NCBI GenBank assembly: GCA_019059635.1 | Contig: JAGVRJ010000005.1 | Coordinates: forward strand, 1,240,001 to 1,304,000 | DNA from: Proales similis | Taxonomy: Eukaryota > Rotifera > Eurotatoria > Ploima > Proalidae | Length of the DNA: 64,000 bases | Direction: 5' to 3' | Shown: positions 45,893-60,610 of the stretch, one piece after another | Position numbering within the stretch: the first letter of the stretch is position 1 | Layout: each line of letters begins with the position of its first letter | The notes under the pieces: model-generated | What the model was told of the DNA's origin: nothing | The model's input: the letters and a program-made list of their open reading frames with translations, nothing else | Database searches by the model: none | Program-made: the position numbers and the translations under genes

Positions 45893-46359
45893 ACATTCCT
45901 ACTTGGTCTTTAACAAAAAAATATTAAAAACCAAAGCAGCCTTCAGATCGTATTTTTAATTTGATCTGGAAAATAAAAGCTTTTGATGCGCAATTAGGTA
46001 TAATTGTTTCTATATTTGGCAACCAAGTCAAGATCGATAGGAGCAGTTTGATAAGAGCGCGTCGCCTCGCAAAAAAATACTGCGGCTCGAGGATAACGTC
46101 TTATCAATAGACGAGCGAGAGGGCCACATGTATGTTTCGAGAGAGAGAGAGAGAAAAAAAGAATGCAGAGGTGGGCACAAGCGTAAAAAGAGAACGAGTG
46201 ATAAAATCGTGCTTTAGAATCAGCTAAACCGAGACTCGTCATTTTAACATTATGGTTAAATGAGCCAGTCCCTCTTTCGATTGGTTTTGTTTTCGTGACT
46301 CATTCGAACCAACAAACAATTTTAGAATAAAAAACAGCTTGAAGGAGTCTAATTTAAAC

Positions 46360-47139
46360 ATGACAGCTTCTTCGGGCGTAAACAGCATTGAGCTTATACT
46401 CGTTGACGATCGAGTTCTCAGGCGGCGCGAAGTGAAGCATTGCCGGTCAAATCAACGTTTAAAGCTTACAATAGCCTCGAAACAATGGGCCGAGAATTCA
46501 AGCGTCAAAGTATCGACTCATCATTCCAGTGTGATTGTTAAGAACAACACTGCATCTGTAAAAGCAAGTGAGCGCGGCCTGGTAGCCTATTTCAACAACC
46601 TTCGATTAGTTGGTCGGTCCGGTCGAGGTTAGCTAATATTTCCCATCAAGACTCAAAGCTCCAGACTAATTCTGAGCTAAAGGAAACATGATTGACCTTC
46701 ACATTCAAGTTGAATATGAAGGCAGCAGAAAAATGTTCATCTATGAGAAAGCGATCAAAGTTACGGTAGACGGGCCTCGCAAGCCTCGTGGTAAACGCTC
46801 AATATGCGGTTGATATCTAAAACATAATTAAAGTCAATAAAAAAATTAACTAGGGCAAAAGGACGCAGCCATGCGAGTTGAAAGAGCCGGTTCCTTGTGT
46901 AAGTTAACTAAGATTGCTTGATTAGTTCTGGGCTTGTTGTCTAACTGTCGATTATTTCCTGGCCAGCATCAGGTGATGACGAAGCAATCAGTCAGTTTCA
47001 AGAGTCGAAGAGTAAGGCTCTTGAGTATCTTAAGGCGCTATTGGACAAGTGTCAAACTGAACAAGATCGAATGTTCATGGAGAACTACGCCGAAATGGTG
47101 GCCATTGAGTTGATGAAAAGCAGAAACAAACAAGTTTGA
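46360..47139 (+). CDS. Small Runt-domain transcription factor, copy 1
   Basis: Exons 46360-46627, 46683-46790, 46854-46898 and 46967-47139 join in phase to 197 residues. A divergent Runt domain spans about residues 25-127. The N-terminal strands are hard to align, but the signature AYFNNLRLVGRSGRGN and the C-terminal block YEKAIKVTVDGPRKPR match Runx proteins. The DNA-contacting Arg residues of LRxVGRSGRG and the Lys/Thr/Asp/Arg of KVTVDGPR are all present, so DNA binding is expected. After the domain there are only about 70 residues: a short linker and a helix (QFQESKSKALEYLKALLDKC). There is no VWRPY Groucho-binding tail and no transactivation region. It forms a tandem pair with the gene at 47970. 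Confidence 0.88.
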
Positions 47140-47751
47140 GCGAATTCAAGTCAAATTTCGCTCTGCGATCGACAATATTGTGATTTAATCTTTGAAATTT
47201 GTAGTTTTTCTAGAGATTTGCCTCCCTTTCTCTGTAGTCCCTTAAATAGCATGCGGGTAAAATGTGTGCAGTTCTAGCCGTGAAAAATTGGCGCGCATGG
47301 TGTCCTTAGTAAAAGGCGATTCAATGTTTTCAATGCAATTTGAGTAAAGTGTAAACCCCAAATTAAAAGCCTGTTTCAATTATGGAAAGGGGAAATGTTT
47401 TTAAAGAAAAGAAATTGTTGTGCTCCTAGCTCGGTCGGGCTCTGCATTACGGAGTCCAATCTGAATTGAAACTCAAACGTCAGGATTGGTGACTCCTTTT
47501 TTCAATTAAGGCCACTTGCGTCATTCGCTAGTTTGATTACTGCTGGTTTTGTGCCAACCCGTTGGTTACCACTCATATTTTTGTAGCCGTTCTGCCCACC
47601 TCCCATCTTGGTTCGCAACTGATTAGATTTCAAACCCTTAATTTGCAAACTATTTCCCTTTTTATGAAATGTTCATTCCTGAGCCTTTATTATATGCTAA
47701 ACACACGAATTCTGTGGTTGGGCCGAGCAATATCTGACATAGAGATAGAGC

Positions 47752-47784
<33 letters not shown>

Positions 47785-47969
47785 AAATTTATCAAAATTG
47801 TCAAGGTGATACTGCCCACACGTTCTCTTACATTTCTTGATGTCGCTTAGGCGTAGATAAAACTTGTCCCTACTTCACCTAATTAAGAGTCTTATAAATA
47901 TAAGTCTGTAGCTGAATATAACCAACTCTAGCTTAAATTGGCAATATTCTAGTAAACCAAGTAAACCTG
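47140..47969. other. Spacer between the two Runt-domain genes
   Basis: 830 nt containing a (TG)n tract at 47753-47783. It should hold the 3' end of copy 1 and the promoter of copy 2. Open frame 47562-47840 runs through the TG repeat and is not credible. Confidence 0.5.
47753..47783. repeat. (TG)n microsatellite
   Basis: About 31 nt of uninterrupted TG between the paired Runt genes. Confidence 0.92.
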
Positions 47970-48701
47970 ATGCGCAGCATGCAAATCACAGACCTTGTAT
48001 CACTCGGCACCGGTGATGTGAAATGCACAAAACTAGACATTCATGTGCGAAAAGGAAAGAGAGTCACTTTTCGCGTCTACGCGCCAAGTTTACGTCAGCT
48101 GGAGCTGCCTGTCACTCTTTCGGCTTTTACGCACTCAACAACCAGAGCGTCAATTCAAAATGGCCAAACTATGATGAGGAACGGAGTTGCGCACTTCTCT
48201 AATCTTCGATTTCAAAACTCGTCCGGAAGAGGTTTTCCTAAATTTCCGCCCCTTTTTACTTTTCCATAAGAAGAATGACCACACGCTAGGATCCAAATTT
48301 GACCTTCATGTCACCATTCACACATCTACACCTACCACTTATATCTATCCGCACGCCATCAAAGTAACTGTGGACGGCCCGAGGCCTCCTCGTCGATGTA
48401 AATTATTTCAGATTCATGCATTCTTTTTTTTAATTTTATAAATTTTCTTTTAGTGCAGAGAGCCAACTTTCACGAGTCAATAGAGTCAAGCTCTTCAAGT
48501 GTCGCAGAGCCGGCAAATGTCTCTAGTTCGCCGTCAACCGTCCAGTCGTCTGAGGCTAGTCTCTCTCGGCCTGATTCTCAAACAGACTTCAATCTTCCGC
48601 CTAATTTTCAAATGAGCGCTGCAGAGAATTCACCGCTGAACGTTCTTCTTTTTCTCTGTTTGCGGAGCTTGGGAAATCGCTTCTACCAGCCAAATCAATG
48701 A
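47970..48701 (+). CDS. Small Runt-domain protein, copy 2 (diverged)
   Basis: Exons 47970-48231, 48290-48397 and 48454-48701 join in phase to 205 residues. A Runt domain occupies about residues 18-124: VKCTKLDIHVRKGKRVTFRV, GVAHFSNLRFQNSSGRG, SKFDLHVTIHTSTPTTYIY, HAIKVTVDGPRPPRR. Compared with the Runx consensus LRFVGRSGRG, this copy reads LRFQNSSGRG, so one DNA-contact Arg is Ser; the second Arg and the KVTVDGPR block remain. The two introns interrupting the domain sit at the same places and phase 1 as in copy 1 (after SGRG and after the PR block), which shows common ancestry. The tail is Ser/Pro-rich, about 80 residues, with no VWRPY. The first donor is the weak GTTTTC, but no other donor keeps the domain intact. 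Confidence 0.85.
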
Positions 48702-48980
48702 GTGTAGACCAATTCTAGTTATGGTCTTGGTTCGATCGGGAAGAATCTCGATAAAGGCATCCGCATCCGCAAACTAAGCGTATGAATTAAAGAAGCTGCT
48801 TGAAATTGTGCATTTCGGCTTAAATATCTACTTGGCCGTGATTAATAAGAAAGTAATAAAAATGAAAAAAAAGAGAATGTGAAATTCTATTTGCAACGTG
48901 CGCGTATTTGAAAATCGCATCTTTCTGCACTCAAATAAATTAAGTCAGAGCAAAAATCTGATTATGCATTTAGCCGAGAA

Positions 48981-50805
48981 ATGAAGCAGGACGATTTAGT
49001 TTATCTATCGCTGTTGATCGCCTCCATTCCGATCGGGCTCTTTTTCAAGACTGTTCGACTCGGCCATCGTTTCAAAGCCGTGTCGGCAAGCATTGTCGGT
49101 CTAACCCTTGTTTACCTTGTTTGTTCCACGCAAATCTGGCATTCGTTGCTGTTAAGTCTCACCAATATTCTGATCATATCGACAGTTAATGCTCGGTAGG
49201 TTAATTGAGTCCTTCCAATTAACTTTCTTTTCAATTAACAACTTTTCAAACACAAACAATATTCCGTTGCAAGATACGTTCACATAATCTCATTCATATG
49301 GTCGTTTGGCTATTTGCTCTTTTTTCGATTGACAGACTGGTTCGGAATAGCAAGGCCGATTCCGTACGCAAACGCCGTTCAGTTGATTCTGACCCTGAAG
49401 GTGAGTCACTCTGATGATGCTATTGGCACTGATTAGTCACGAGCAAGTGTTTATTGAATCATTCGCAGACCGTTGGTGCTGCGTTTGAAGTTCACGACTC
49501 ATACAGCCGAGAAAAGCAGCTTAGATCATTAGAACGACAAGGAGACAACGAGCTTAATGAAGCTAAAGTTGAAAAACTCAAATTAGAACGCAAATACTTC
49601 TCGATCAGACCAACTGCATTTGATCTGTTTTGTTACTTTTACTGTTACGTTGGAATACTAACCGGCCCATACTTCAAATTCAGCACCTACAGAGATTGGC
49701 TCGATTTCAAGCATTCAGACTCCATCAATCCGGCCAATTTCATATTTCAAAGAGCCAAGTACTTGCCGTTGGTCGCGCTTGGCTTTTGGCTACAGTCTAA
49801 GGTCGTTTCGTTCGATGTACGTTTTAGCTCGTTTAAAAAGCAAAACTTTTTCCAATCAGTTTTAATATAAACACTTTCAAGGACGCGTTGAATGACTCAT
49901 TCTATGACCATCCGCTATGGTACCGGCTCATCTACATGGTGCTCATATTCACTTTGTTCAGATTCCGATTCTATGGCGCGTGGATTATTGCCGAGTTATC
50001 CTGCATGACAGCAGGCGAGTGCTCTTTCTTCTCAACTTAAATCTTGTGACTTGATTAACACCATTTTTTGGAGCAGCCCTTGGCGCTTATCCTTCGCGAA
50101 GTAAACCGAGACCAGGCGGTGGCCCGACTGACTTGGTCGAACTTGATAAAATGTGAGCTCATAATTGAGGACCATTTGGAGAAGAACAAATCCTAGATTA
50201 CTTTCATACAGCGAAAGTGGCATGGACAAGAGCGGCGAGGAAAAGGAAAACTACGACTTTGAAGCGGTGAACAACATCGATGAGTACGGATGCGAGACAG
50301 CGCCCACGGTCAAACTTGTGCTGCACGACTGGAATATGACCGTTCAGTACTGGATGGCCAGCTATGTCTACAAGAGGGTTCCATTCAAGTCCATCGGGTA
50401 GCTTTAAGCTTTTGTTTGTAGTGGTATTTGAAGTAATCGCATGTTTCTCTAAGCCAACCGATTACAATGGCAGTGAGCGCTTATTGGCACGGCATTCACC
50501 CGGGCTATTATCTGAGCATGTTGACAACCACGCCTGGCATGATTGCCGAAGGCCTCATGGACAAGCATTTTAAACGACGCTTCCTTAAGCCCGAGCATTA
50601 CCGATACTTCAACTTTGCCACTTGGATGTTCAGATCTCGTCTATTTGACTACATGAGTATCGGTTTCATTTTGCTAAGCTACGAGCGAACAATCAAATAC
50701 TGGAGCTCTGTGTATTTCATTGGACACGTTGCATGCGCGGTCTTTATCTTAATCGGCTTGGCTCTTAGTCTAACCTCCAAGCCGAGCCGAAGCAAAAAAG
50801 AATAG
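48981..50805 (+). CDS. MBOAT7-type lysophosphatidylinositol acyltransferase
   Basis: Seven exons in phase: 48981-49195, 49274-49400, 49469-49816, 49882-50014, 50077-50152, 50197-50397, 50454-50805; 483 residues. It is a polytopic membrane-bound O-acyltransferase. Family blocks: FFRLTDWFGI, FDLFCYFYCYVGILTGPYF, FRFYGAWIIAELSCMTA, GAYPSRSKPRPGGGP, the catalytic Asn region HDWNMTVQYWMASYVYK, and the catalytic His region AVSAYWHGIHPGYYLSM. MBOAT7/LPIAT1 moves arachidonoyl chains onto lysophosphatidylinositol, remodelling PI at ER membranes. The C-terminus ends in Lys residues (SRSKKE), consistent with an ER-retrieval type tail. The intron after exon 4 starts GCGAGT, so it is a GC-AG intron. Confidence 0.94.
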
Positions 50806-53050
50806 GCAAAAACAAATCCAGTAATAAAGTTTTGTCCAAGTCGGACTTAGAACGAGAGAGTTTTTGTTGTTTGCTTTTCTTTATTTCTGCAAGGTTGTTC
50901 AAGAAGATGACGTCTCAAGTAGTCGGGTCACTTTCTTAGACAGGTCATGTTTACAGTAATTTGATATCTGACGTCGGGCATTGGCCGAGACCATTCTGAA
51001 GCTAAATGGTGCATTATTGTCTCTTCTTCTCTCTCTCTCTTCAGTAGCCAGTTTTCTCACCTCGACTCTAAATCAAATAGTCAGCCAATAGATTATAGGC
51101 CTCTCAGACACTTCTTAGTGACTGAGTTGACTTGACTTGGCTGAGTACTGGCCAAACATGGCCTCGAATGGAAATAAAATCTGCTTCCATTCGCTCTATT
51201 TACTTTAATTATTTTCAACGAGCGGTCTACAAAAAGGGCGAATAAGTGAATGAATTTTTCCTGATTCTCTCAGTTGGCCATCGTAAGCGACTGTGGGGTC
51301 TAAATGGATCAAATTTCACTTTGCTTTATGAATATTTTTTCAATAATTGCATAAGAGTTTAAGTTGTATGAGATTTCAATTTTGGGTGCGAGGCAAAAGG
51401 AAATACGAACGAGGACACTGCTCGGCCATGCGCCAGGTGATGATGAACGAAATATTAGTTTTTTTTTAAATTGTATTTTTATTTTTCATTTCATTTCAAG
51501 TGAATTAAATGGCAGTGGTAAGAGCGATCATTGACTTTCATCTCTACTGCTCAAATTTCAACACGTCCGGCTATTCTCTGCTCTGATTGTTTAGAAAAAA
51601 TATTTACGATCCGATTGATTTGGCTAGCCGAACCGGATTACATAAAATAAAAGGCCAGCATTGAGAGAGAGAGAGAGAGATGGAGAGACAGAGTGTGTGT
51701 GTTGGTGTTGACTAGGGAAAGAGAAACAGATCAGTCAGGCGCTTATTGACTTGGTGCTTGAAAATCTCACATAACCAAAGCGTTCATAGACAAATTAGAC
51801 TTTGATCAAATATGAACAAGTCTCGCTGAACGGTGGGCCACACACACACAAGCGTATAAAATCATTTTTGGTTTTTATATTTTTTTCCATTTTTTGTTCT
51901 TGCTTGCCCTTTGTAGGCATCGCACGAGCTCGCAACTAGCCGTAATCCGTAGACAAAATTTCACTTAAATGAGCAGAGGAACTTGGCGGCCAGACGACTC
52001 TACGTGATTATTGCACTCGCCTGTAGCTTTCCATGTGGTCAGCGTGAAGTGCGAGCATATATGAACACGCCAACGGTCAGAGCGGCTGCCATTGTCTATT
52101 GAAGCGAGAGAGCGATCAATTTTCTACTAAACACCTTTTATGTCTTTTTTACACAGTACACATACGTGCGCCACTGGTCGAGGACGTGATTGAAGCAATC
52201 GAAAATCAGCAGCTCAATTATCAAGAAACAATTATTTCGAATGTCCTCATTTGGTTTGTACGTGTGCTAAACGTGCGTCAATCGAGCATTCGACTTGAAC
52301 GCTCTCTAATTGAAGAAACAAAGCAGCGCATCTCAACAACGAAAGTAGAGAACAACGGCTGTTAGCTTGACCAACTGCAAACATTTACCCGGTCTATGCG
52401 TATTCTCCACTTACCGTTCTCTTTCTAGTTCTCTCCCCTCTCTCTCCCTCCCCCTCGCTATATGCTTCTGACTGTCCTCTCTATTTCTCTCGTTCATTTG
52501 CGTGTACCATTTCTCGTTGCTTTATTTTCAATATTTCAAATATTTTCCGCTCAAACAGAGCGCGACTATTTGATTGACCATCTAACGGCAATTCGGGCAC
52601 GCTTGTCCTCTTTAAGCTGACAGCCTGTTTAAAAAGCCCAATGATCAATAGCCTTCGACAAACTCATCAACTGCCCTCAAACCCCTCTCTCTCTCTCTCT
52701 CATGGCCTATCCCTAATGAGCAAATAACTGTTCTTTTCGGTACATTTCCGTTTAAGTTTGTTGGTTGAACAATCTTAAAGCGGCTGTTCAAACATTCCGG
52801 CTTGTTTGAGCCGATTAAACCCGACTAGATGCAAGTTGCTAATTAGGGACCTATCGAGCACAGTTGCACCCTTGATATTCGCTCATTAGAGTTCATTTCG
52901 GTCATGCGCGACCACCACTTTGGGAGAATAGTTGCAACGCCTACTTCTAATCATTCTATCGATCGTCCATACAAATTGATCCGTTCACATCGAATTTATT
53001 TTAGAAACATAGAAAAGGAAAGCACAAAGCAAGCTAATCGTTCAAGCGAG
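50806..53050. other. Intergenic region, 2.2 kb
   Basis: Between the MBOAT7 gene and the EGF-repeat gene, same strand. AATAAA near 50825 for MBOAT7. GA tract near 51664-51680, CT tracts near 51030, 52440 and 52685. An acceptor-like TTTATTTTAG near 53003 may end a 5' UTR intron of the EGF gene. No credible coding frame; the 52099-52365 frame begins at TTG and has no features. Confidence 0.45.
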
Positions 53051-57048
<3,998 letters not shown>

Positions 57049-57623
57049 CCCCAGCTTCTCTGAATCGCTTCTCTCAATGCGACAGCTTCAGCATCACATC
57101 GATTCATTCCGCTTTAGGTTTTTGATAAACAAACAATCAAGCAATTAAAAACAACCATCTCAGCCAGCGCACACTTTTTTTTTCTGCCACTTGCCTCTGC
57201 CACTCTAATTCTGGTTTTGCTTTTTTCAAGCCGAGCCTGTAAAGTTAATGAAGAGCCTTGAGTTTAGAACGCTCTCGGTATTTTTTATTTTGACCGAAAT
57301 AAATCAAGTTGTATTAACCCGACCTTTTTTTCTCACCTGAGTCTTTTTTCTACGTCGCCAATTGATTTTCTCATTCTTATTATGGCGTCGCTCTTATTTT
57401 CGTATGACATTCAAAAGTGAATTGTCTGATTTAATCGTGAGGCAATCAATTCAATAATTTGATCCCACGACGCAAATCTACTGTCTTATCAGCCGCCAAT
57501 AAGCTCACCTGCAAAATGTCACAGCGCGCTCGATCGTTCGATTTTTTAATTCGTTATCGCCCCGACTATATAAAGCATCGGGCTAGGCCAATCAATCAGA
57601 CATTCAAGTTAAAAAATCAAGCC
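57049..57623. other. Intergenic region
   Basis: 575 nt. AATAAA near 57298 for the EGF gene; a TATATAAAG-like box near 57567-57575 lies about 50 nt upstream of the next ATG at 57624. No coding frame. Confidence 0.5.
57567..57575 (+). promoter_or_regulatory. Possible TATA box of the small secreted protein gene
   Basis: CTATATAAAGC about 50 nt upstream of the ATG at 57624. Position and sequence suit a core promoter for a short-leader secreted-protein gene. No transcription start data. Confidence 0.45.
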
Positions 57624-58182
57624 ATGAATAACCGAATGACTTTGGCCGCCTTGTTGGTGCTTGGCGCTCTTTTCCTCGTCGAAGGTATTGCGAGCGTCAT
57701 GGATTGGCCAATTTGATCCAAACTTAATCGAATCTCACGTTTTAAAGCCAATCCTTTGTCTCGAGAAAACTGGACTACTGTCCAAGTCACCAATCGAGGC
57801 GCTTATGTTGCTCGATTTGAAGTGAGATACAAACTAGGCAATGGCTACCAGTCGGAGAACACTGGCACTTATCCCGGTAGACATAAGCTCTTCCTCAGCG
57901 ATTAGATCAGCAACTTTTAAGTCTTGAACTCAAGTCGGTCAATCACGCTCGATTCTTGTTCCTCCGGAGGCTACTTCGGTGATCATCAAATGCGAAAACA
58001 ACATTTTCATCAACTCTTGGTCGTCAGTCTTCACCGTTAATCTGCCACGCGCCCAAACCAAATGCTACACAATCGGAGGTAATCATCAGGAGACGAAAGC
58101 TTTTGAGGGAAATTGGTTTTCTAGTCGCGCTTTCATTTAAGGCACCACTCTTCACCCCAACTGGTCTGAGACCACCTGCTAA
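57624..58182 (+). CDS. Small secreted beta-sandwich protein (thiol-cytolysin C-terminal-like fold suspected)
   Basis: Four exons, 57624-57684, 57748-57876, 57935-58078 and 58142-58182, join in phase to 124 residues. Signal peptide MNNRMTLAALLVLGALFLVEG. The mature part is about 100 residues of alternating strands: NWTTVQVTNRGAYVARFEVR, GQSRSILVPPEATSVIIKCE, SWSSVFTVNLPRAQTKCYTI. The VTNRGAYVARFEV pattern resembles the C-terminal beta-sandwich seen at the end of cholesterol-dependent cytolysins, which also occurs alone in some invertebrate secreted proteins. No pore-forming region is present, so it is not a complete cytolysin. Two internal Cys and one near the end may form a disulphide. Function unknown. 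All introns are phase 1. AATAAA near 58212. Confidence 0.83.
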
Positions 58183-58331
58183 ATTGGAAAGCTTACTTGA
58201 ACGCTTTTAAGAATAAACTCTCTTGAATTCAATTTTGTTTTTTCCCAAGTGGGCCAAACAAATGATTTACCCAATCGAAAGCAAAATTTTCACTCTGTTT
58301 CAGCATTTCATTTCAAACAAGATAAAACAAT

Positions 58332-60035
58332 TTAAAACAAGGCCGTGGATGTGTTGAGAGAAAAACTGCGCACACGCGAGTAATAGAAAGGCGGAAAGTC
58401 GACTTTGTTCAAATCGAACTGTGTAATGTTGACCACATTGGCGATTCTTATTTGAAAGCGATAAGTGGAAAAAGTTCGTCAAGTTTGAGTAAAAATCAAC
58501 ATCTAACTTACTTGTTGTTCACCTTGATTTCGTACTGAGCCCAATTCAATATGTTGTTGCGTTTTTTGCTCATTGAACCCAACTGCAGCTCCTAAATAAG
58601 TCAAACGTTTTGAATTAGTCCGGGCGAGGTGGAACCGAGTCTTGTTACCATCAAGTAGGTCAGTTCTTGTTCGATTGGCTGTTCCCTGTTTGCATTGCGT
58701 CGATTGCCGCCTCTTGCAGCCGCTTTTTTAACAACTCGCTTGGTAATGGCGATTTTGACGCGCGAGTTTTGCAGGGACCAACGGCCACGAAGGATAGTGT
58801 GCTCACTCAGAACGAAACCGGCCAGAGCTGGATGAGCTATTTGGGGAGCAGTTTGCTCTTTAATGGCGCCGAGCTTCAGCTTCGGCACTGTCAACTTGGG
58901 CTCTTCAGGCGTGGTCAGGAACAGCACCGTTCCGTCCGGATAAAAACGTAAATAGCGGTAATACTCAACTAGATGCCATGGCTTGTAAAAGTTGTCGAGC
59001 GACTGCTCGCCGGCTCGAGCATAGCTTGCTTTGCTTATGTACACACCTTTAAAGAGGTCAAATAAGAGAATGAAAACTTGAAGCTAGCGGATGTGTCTGA
59101 CCATCAAAATTTAATCGGGCCCTCTTCAGGTACATTGTTCTCCAATCACCGAACTGCTCGAGATCTGAATCATTCGCTCCCCAAATACGATTGCAAGCGA
59201 GCCGCCAGATTTCCTGGTCGCGTCCGCAAACATAAAAGCCTTTGCATGTCTTTTTTCTTTCTTCAGGGCATTCTGGCTAAGTCGGTCGCAGGTTGAGTGT
59301 GTGCTTACCGCAGCAAAGTTGTCCAACGAACGCATGTCCAAGTGATCTGACACCACCCATTTGAGAATGAACATGACTACCTCGAGTGGCAGTTGCGAGA
59401 AATGTGTCGCTTTCTGTGTTGTGTTTGGCTCGCAGAAACGATTTTTACTTTGAACGTGAGCCTGACACTTTTCTAGCAACGGCTGGTCATCTTCTTCTTT
59501 GACGCCGTCTTGACCGCTTTCCTCTTTGGCCGATTCTCTTTCAGCTTTGTCTGCCTGGACGCTCATTTGGGCCATTCGTTGGCTGGTCACTTTGAATTCA
59601 ACATTCGGATCGAGTTGCATTGCCAAACGATAGAATTTTATTGCCTCAAAGTGACGTCCCTGCTGCTCGAGGAGAACGCCTTTGTTAAATAGATACTCGG
59701 CTTTCTCTTCAATAGAATCAGGCTCATGATAGGCCAGGTCGGGGACAGTTGACTCCTCGTCACTGTCTTGAGCTTCTTGGCCTTCAGCTTTATTGCGAGG
59801 CTTAGAGTCAAAATGGGTGCTGACCACTGCCGGCTGTTGGCCTGAACCAGTAACAGCAGCATCTTGTTCGTCTTTTTTCAGCTCTTTCTTCCATTCTTCT
59901 CTGAATTTGTCCAGCTCGCTTTCTAGTTCGCGATTAGAGACGATCGCTATTCTGTTGGAATGGTGAAAGCTGTCTTCATCGCTTAGCACCTCGTTTTCCT
60001 CACCACTGCCGGACTTGGTCGATTTAGACGGTGCT
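58332..60035 (-). CDS. fbxo9: FBXO9, F-box protein with TPR motif (5' end unresolved)
   Basis: Minus-strand exons 60035-59309, 59249-59102, 59046-58649, 58591-58512 and 58446-58332 join in phase, giving about 489 residues from the first certain exon. Features in order: [17 protein letters not shown]; a TPR-like pair [20 protein letters not shown] and [17 protein letters not shown]; an F-box [28 protein letters not shown]; then [55 protein letters not shown] and the terminal [14 protein letters not shown]9 is a substrate adaptor of SCF ubiquitin ligases. The first exon opens with one base completing a split codon, so an upstream start exon exists. A minus ATG frame at 60388-60159 (MHFLMSEISDVETGS) ends at a weak GTACTC donor in matching phase and is one candidate, implying a 123-nt intron. 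Confidence 0.92.
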
Positions 60036-60465
60036 CTATTTGAGTGATTTCAACAGCCTACCATTTCACTGCTCCTTTCTTCGGTTACCTGTATTGCTGA
60101 AGACCTGCGGTTGCATGTATGCTCTAGAGCAGCCGCCGGCTTTCAACCAAATGAGTACTTAATTTTAAGTCGTTGCGAGCGCGATCGTCTTGGCCTTGAT
60201 TTGTCTTTATCAACTTTCAGTTGGCTGTTTGAAAAGCAAATACGCATAAATCGTTCGACAGATAAGCTAGAGTAGTTAAAGGGGGAAAGCTTTCTGTTCG
60301 AATAGGTCAATTGCTCGGCTCTTTGCTCGCCCTTCGTTCGTGCAGATCCAGTTTCTACATCAGATATTTCACTCATCAAAAAGTGCATTTCTATTTCAGA
60401 TGCTTTATTGAGCCTGTCTTTTTAGTACGCACGCAAATAGCCGTTTCTCGAATCGATTTCGTCTA
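60036..60465. other. Unresolved 5' region of FBXO9 and upstream region of Spinster exon 1A
   Basis: 430 nt between head-to-head genes. Contains the minus-strand frame 60388-60159 that may be an FBXO9 first exon, and the promoter for the Spinster transcript starting at 60466. A short non-coding explanation is equally possible. Confidence 0.4.
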
Positions 60466-60610
60466 ATGGAGCCTGGACTAGACTCATCAACCGTCGAGCT
60501 TGTTGCGCGCTCGGAGCCAACTGATAGCCGACCTATTCGATCTGCTCTCATTCTGGGCGTGCTCACTTGTATAAATCTAATCAACTATATGGACCGTTTT
60601 ACAATGGCCG
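60466..60610 (+). CDS. Spinster transporter, alternative first coding exon A
   Basis: ATG at 60466 opens a 145-nt exon (48 codons plus one base): MEPGLDSSTVELVARSEPTD, then ALILGVLTCINLINYMDRFTMAG, ending at a GTAAGA donor. The last part is the first membrane helix of Spinster-family MFS transporters (consensus LLNYxDRYTxAG). The exon ends in phase 1 at exactly the same residue as the exon at 62161-63061, so either can join the shared exon at 63244. It reads into stop codons if not spliced, and no other downstream Spinster exons lie before 62161. It therefore looks like an alternative promoter/first exon rather than a separate gene. A decayed tandem copy is the other explanation. Confidence 0.75.

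Noticed and set aside
47562-47840. 92-codon frame between the Runt genes
   Set aside because: It translates the TG microsatellite as a Val-Cys run; an artefact of the repeat.
52099-52365. 88-codon plus-strand frame
   Set aside because: Begins at TTG and has no recognisable features in a repeat-rich intergenic stretch.
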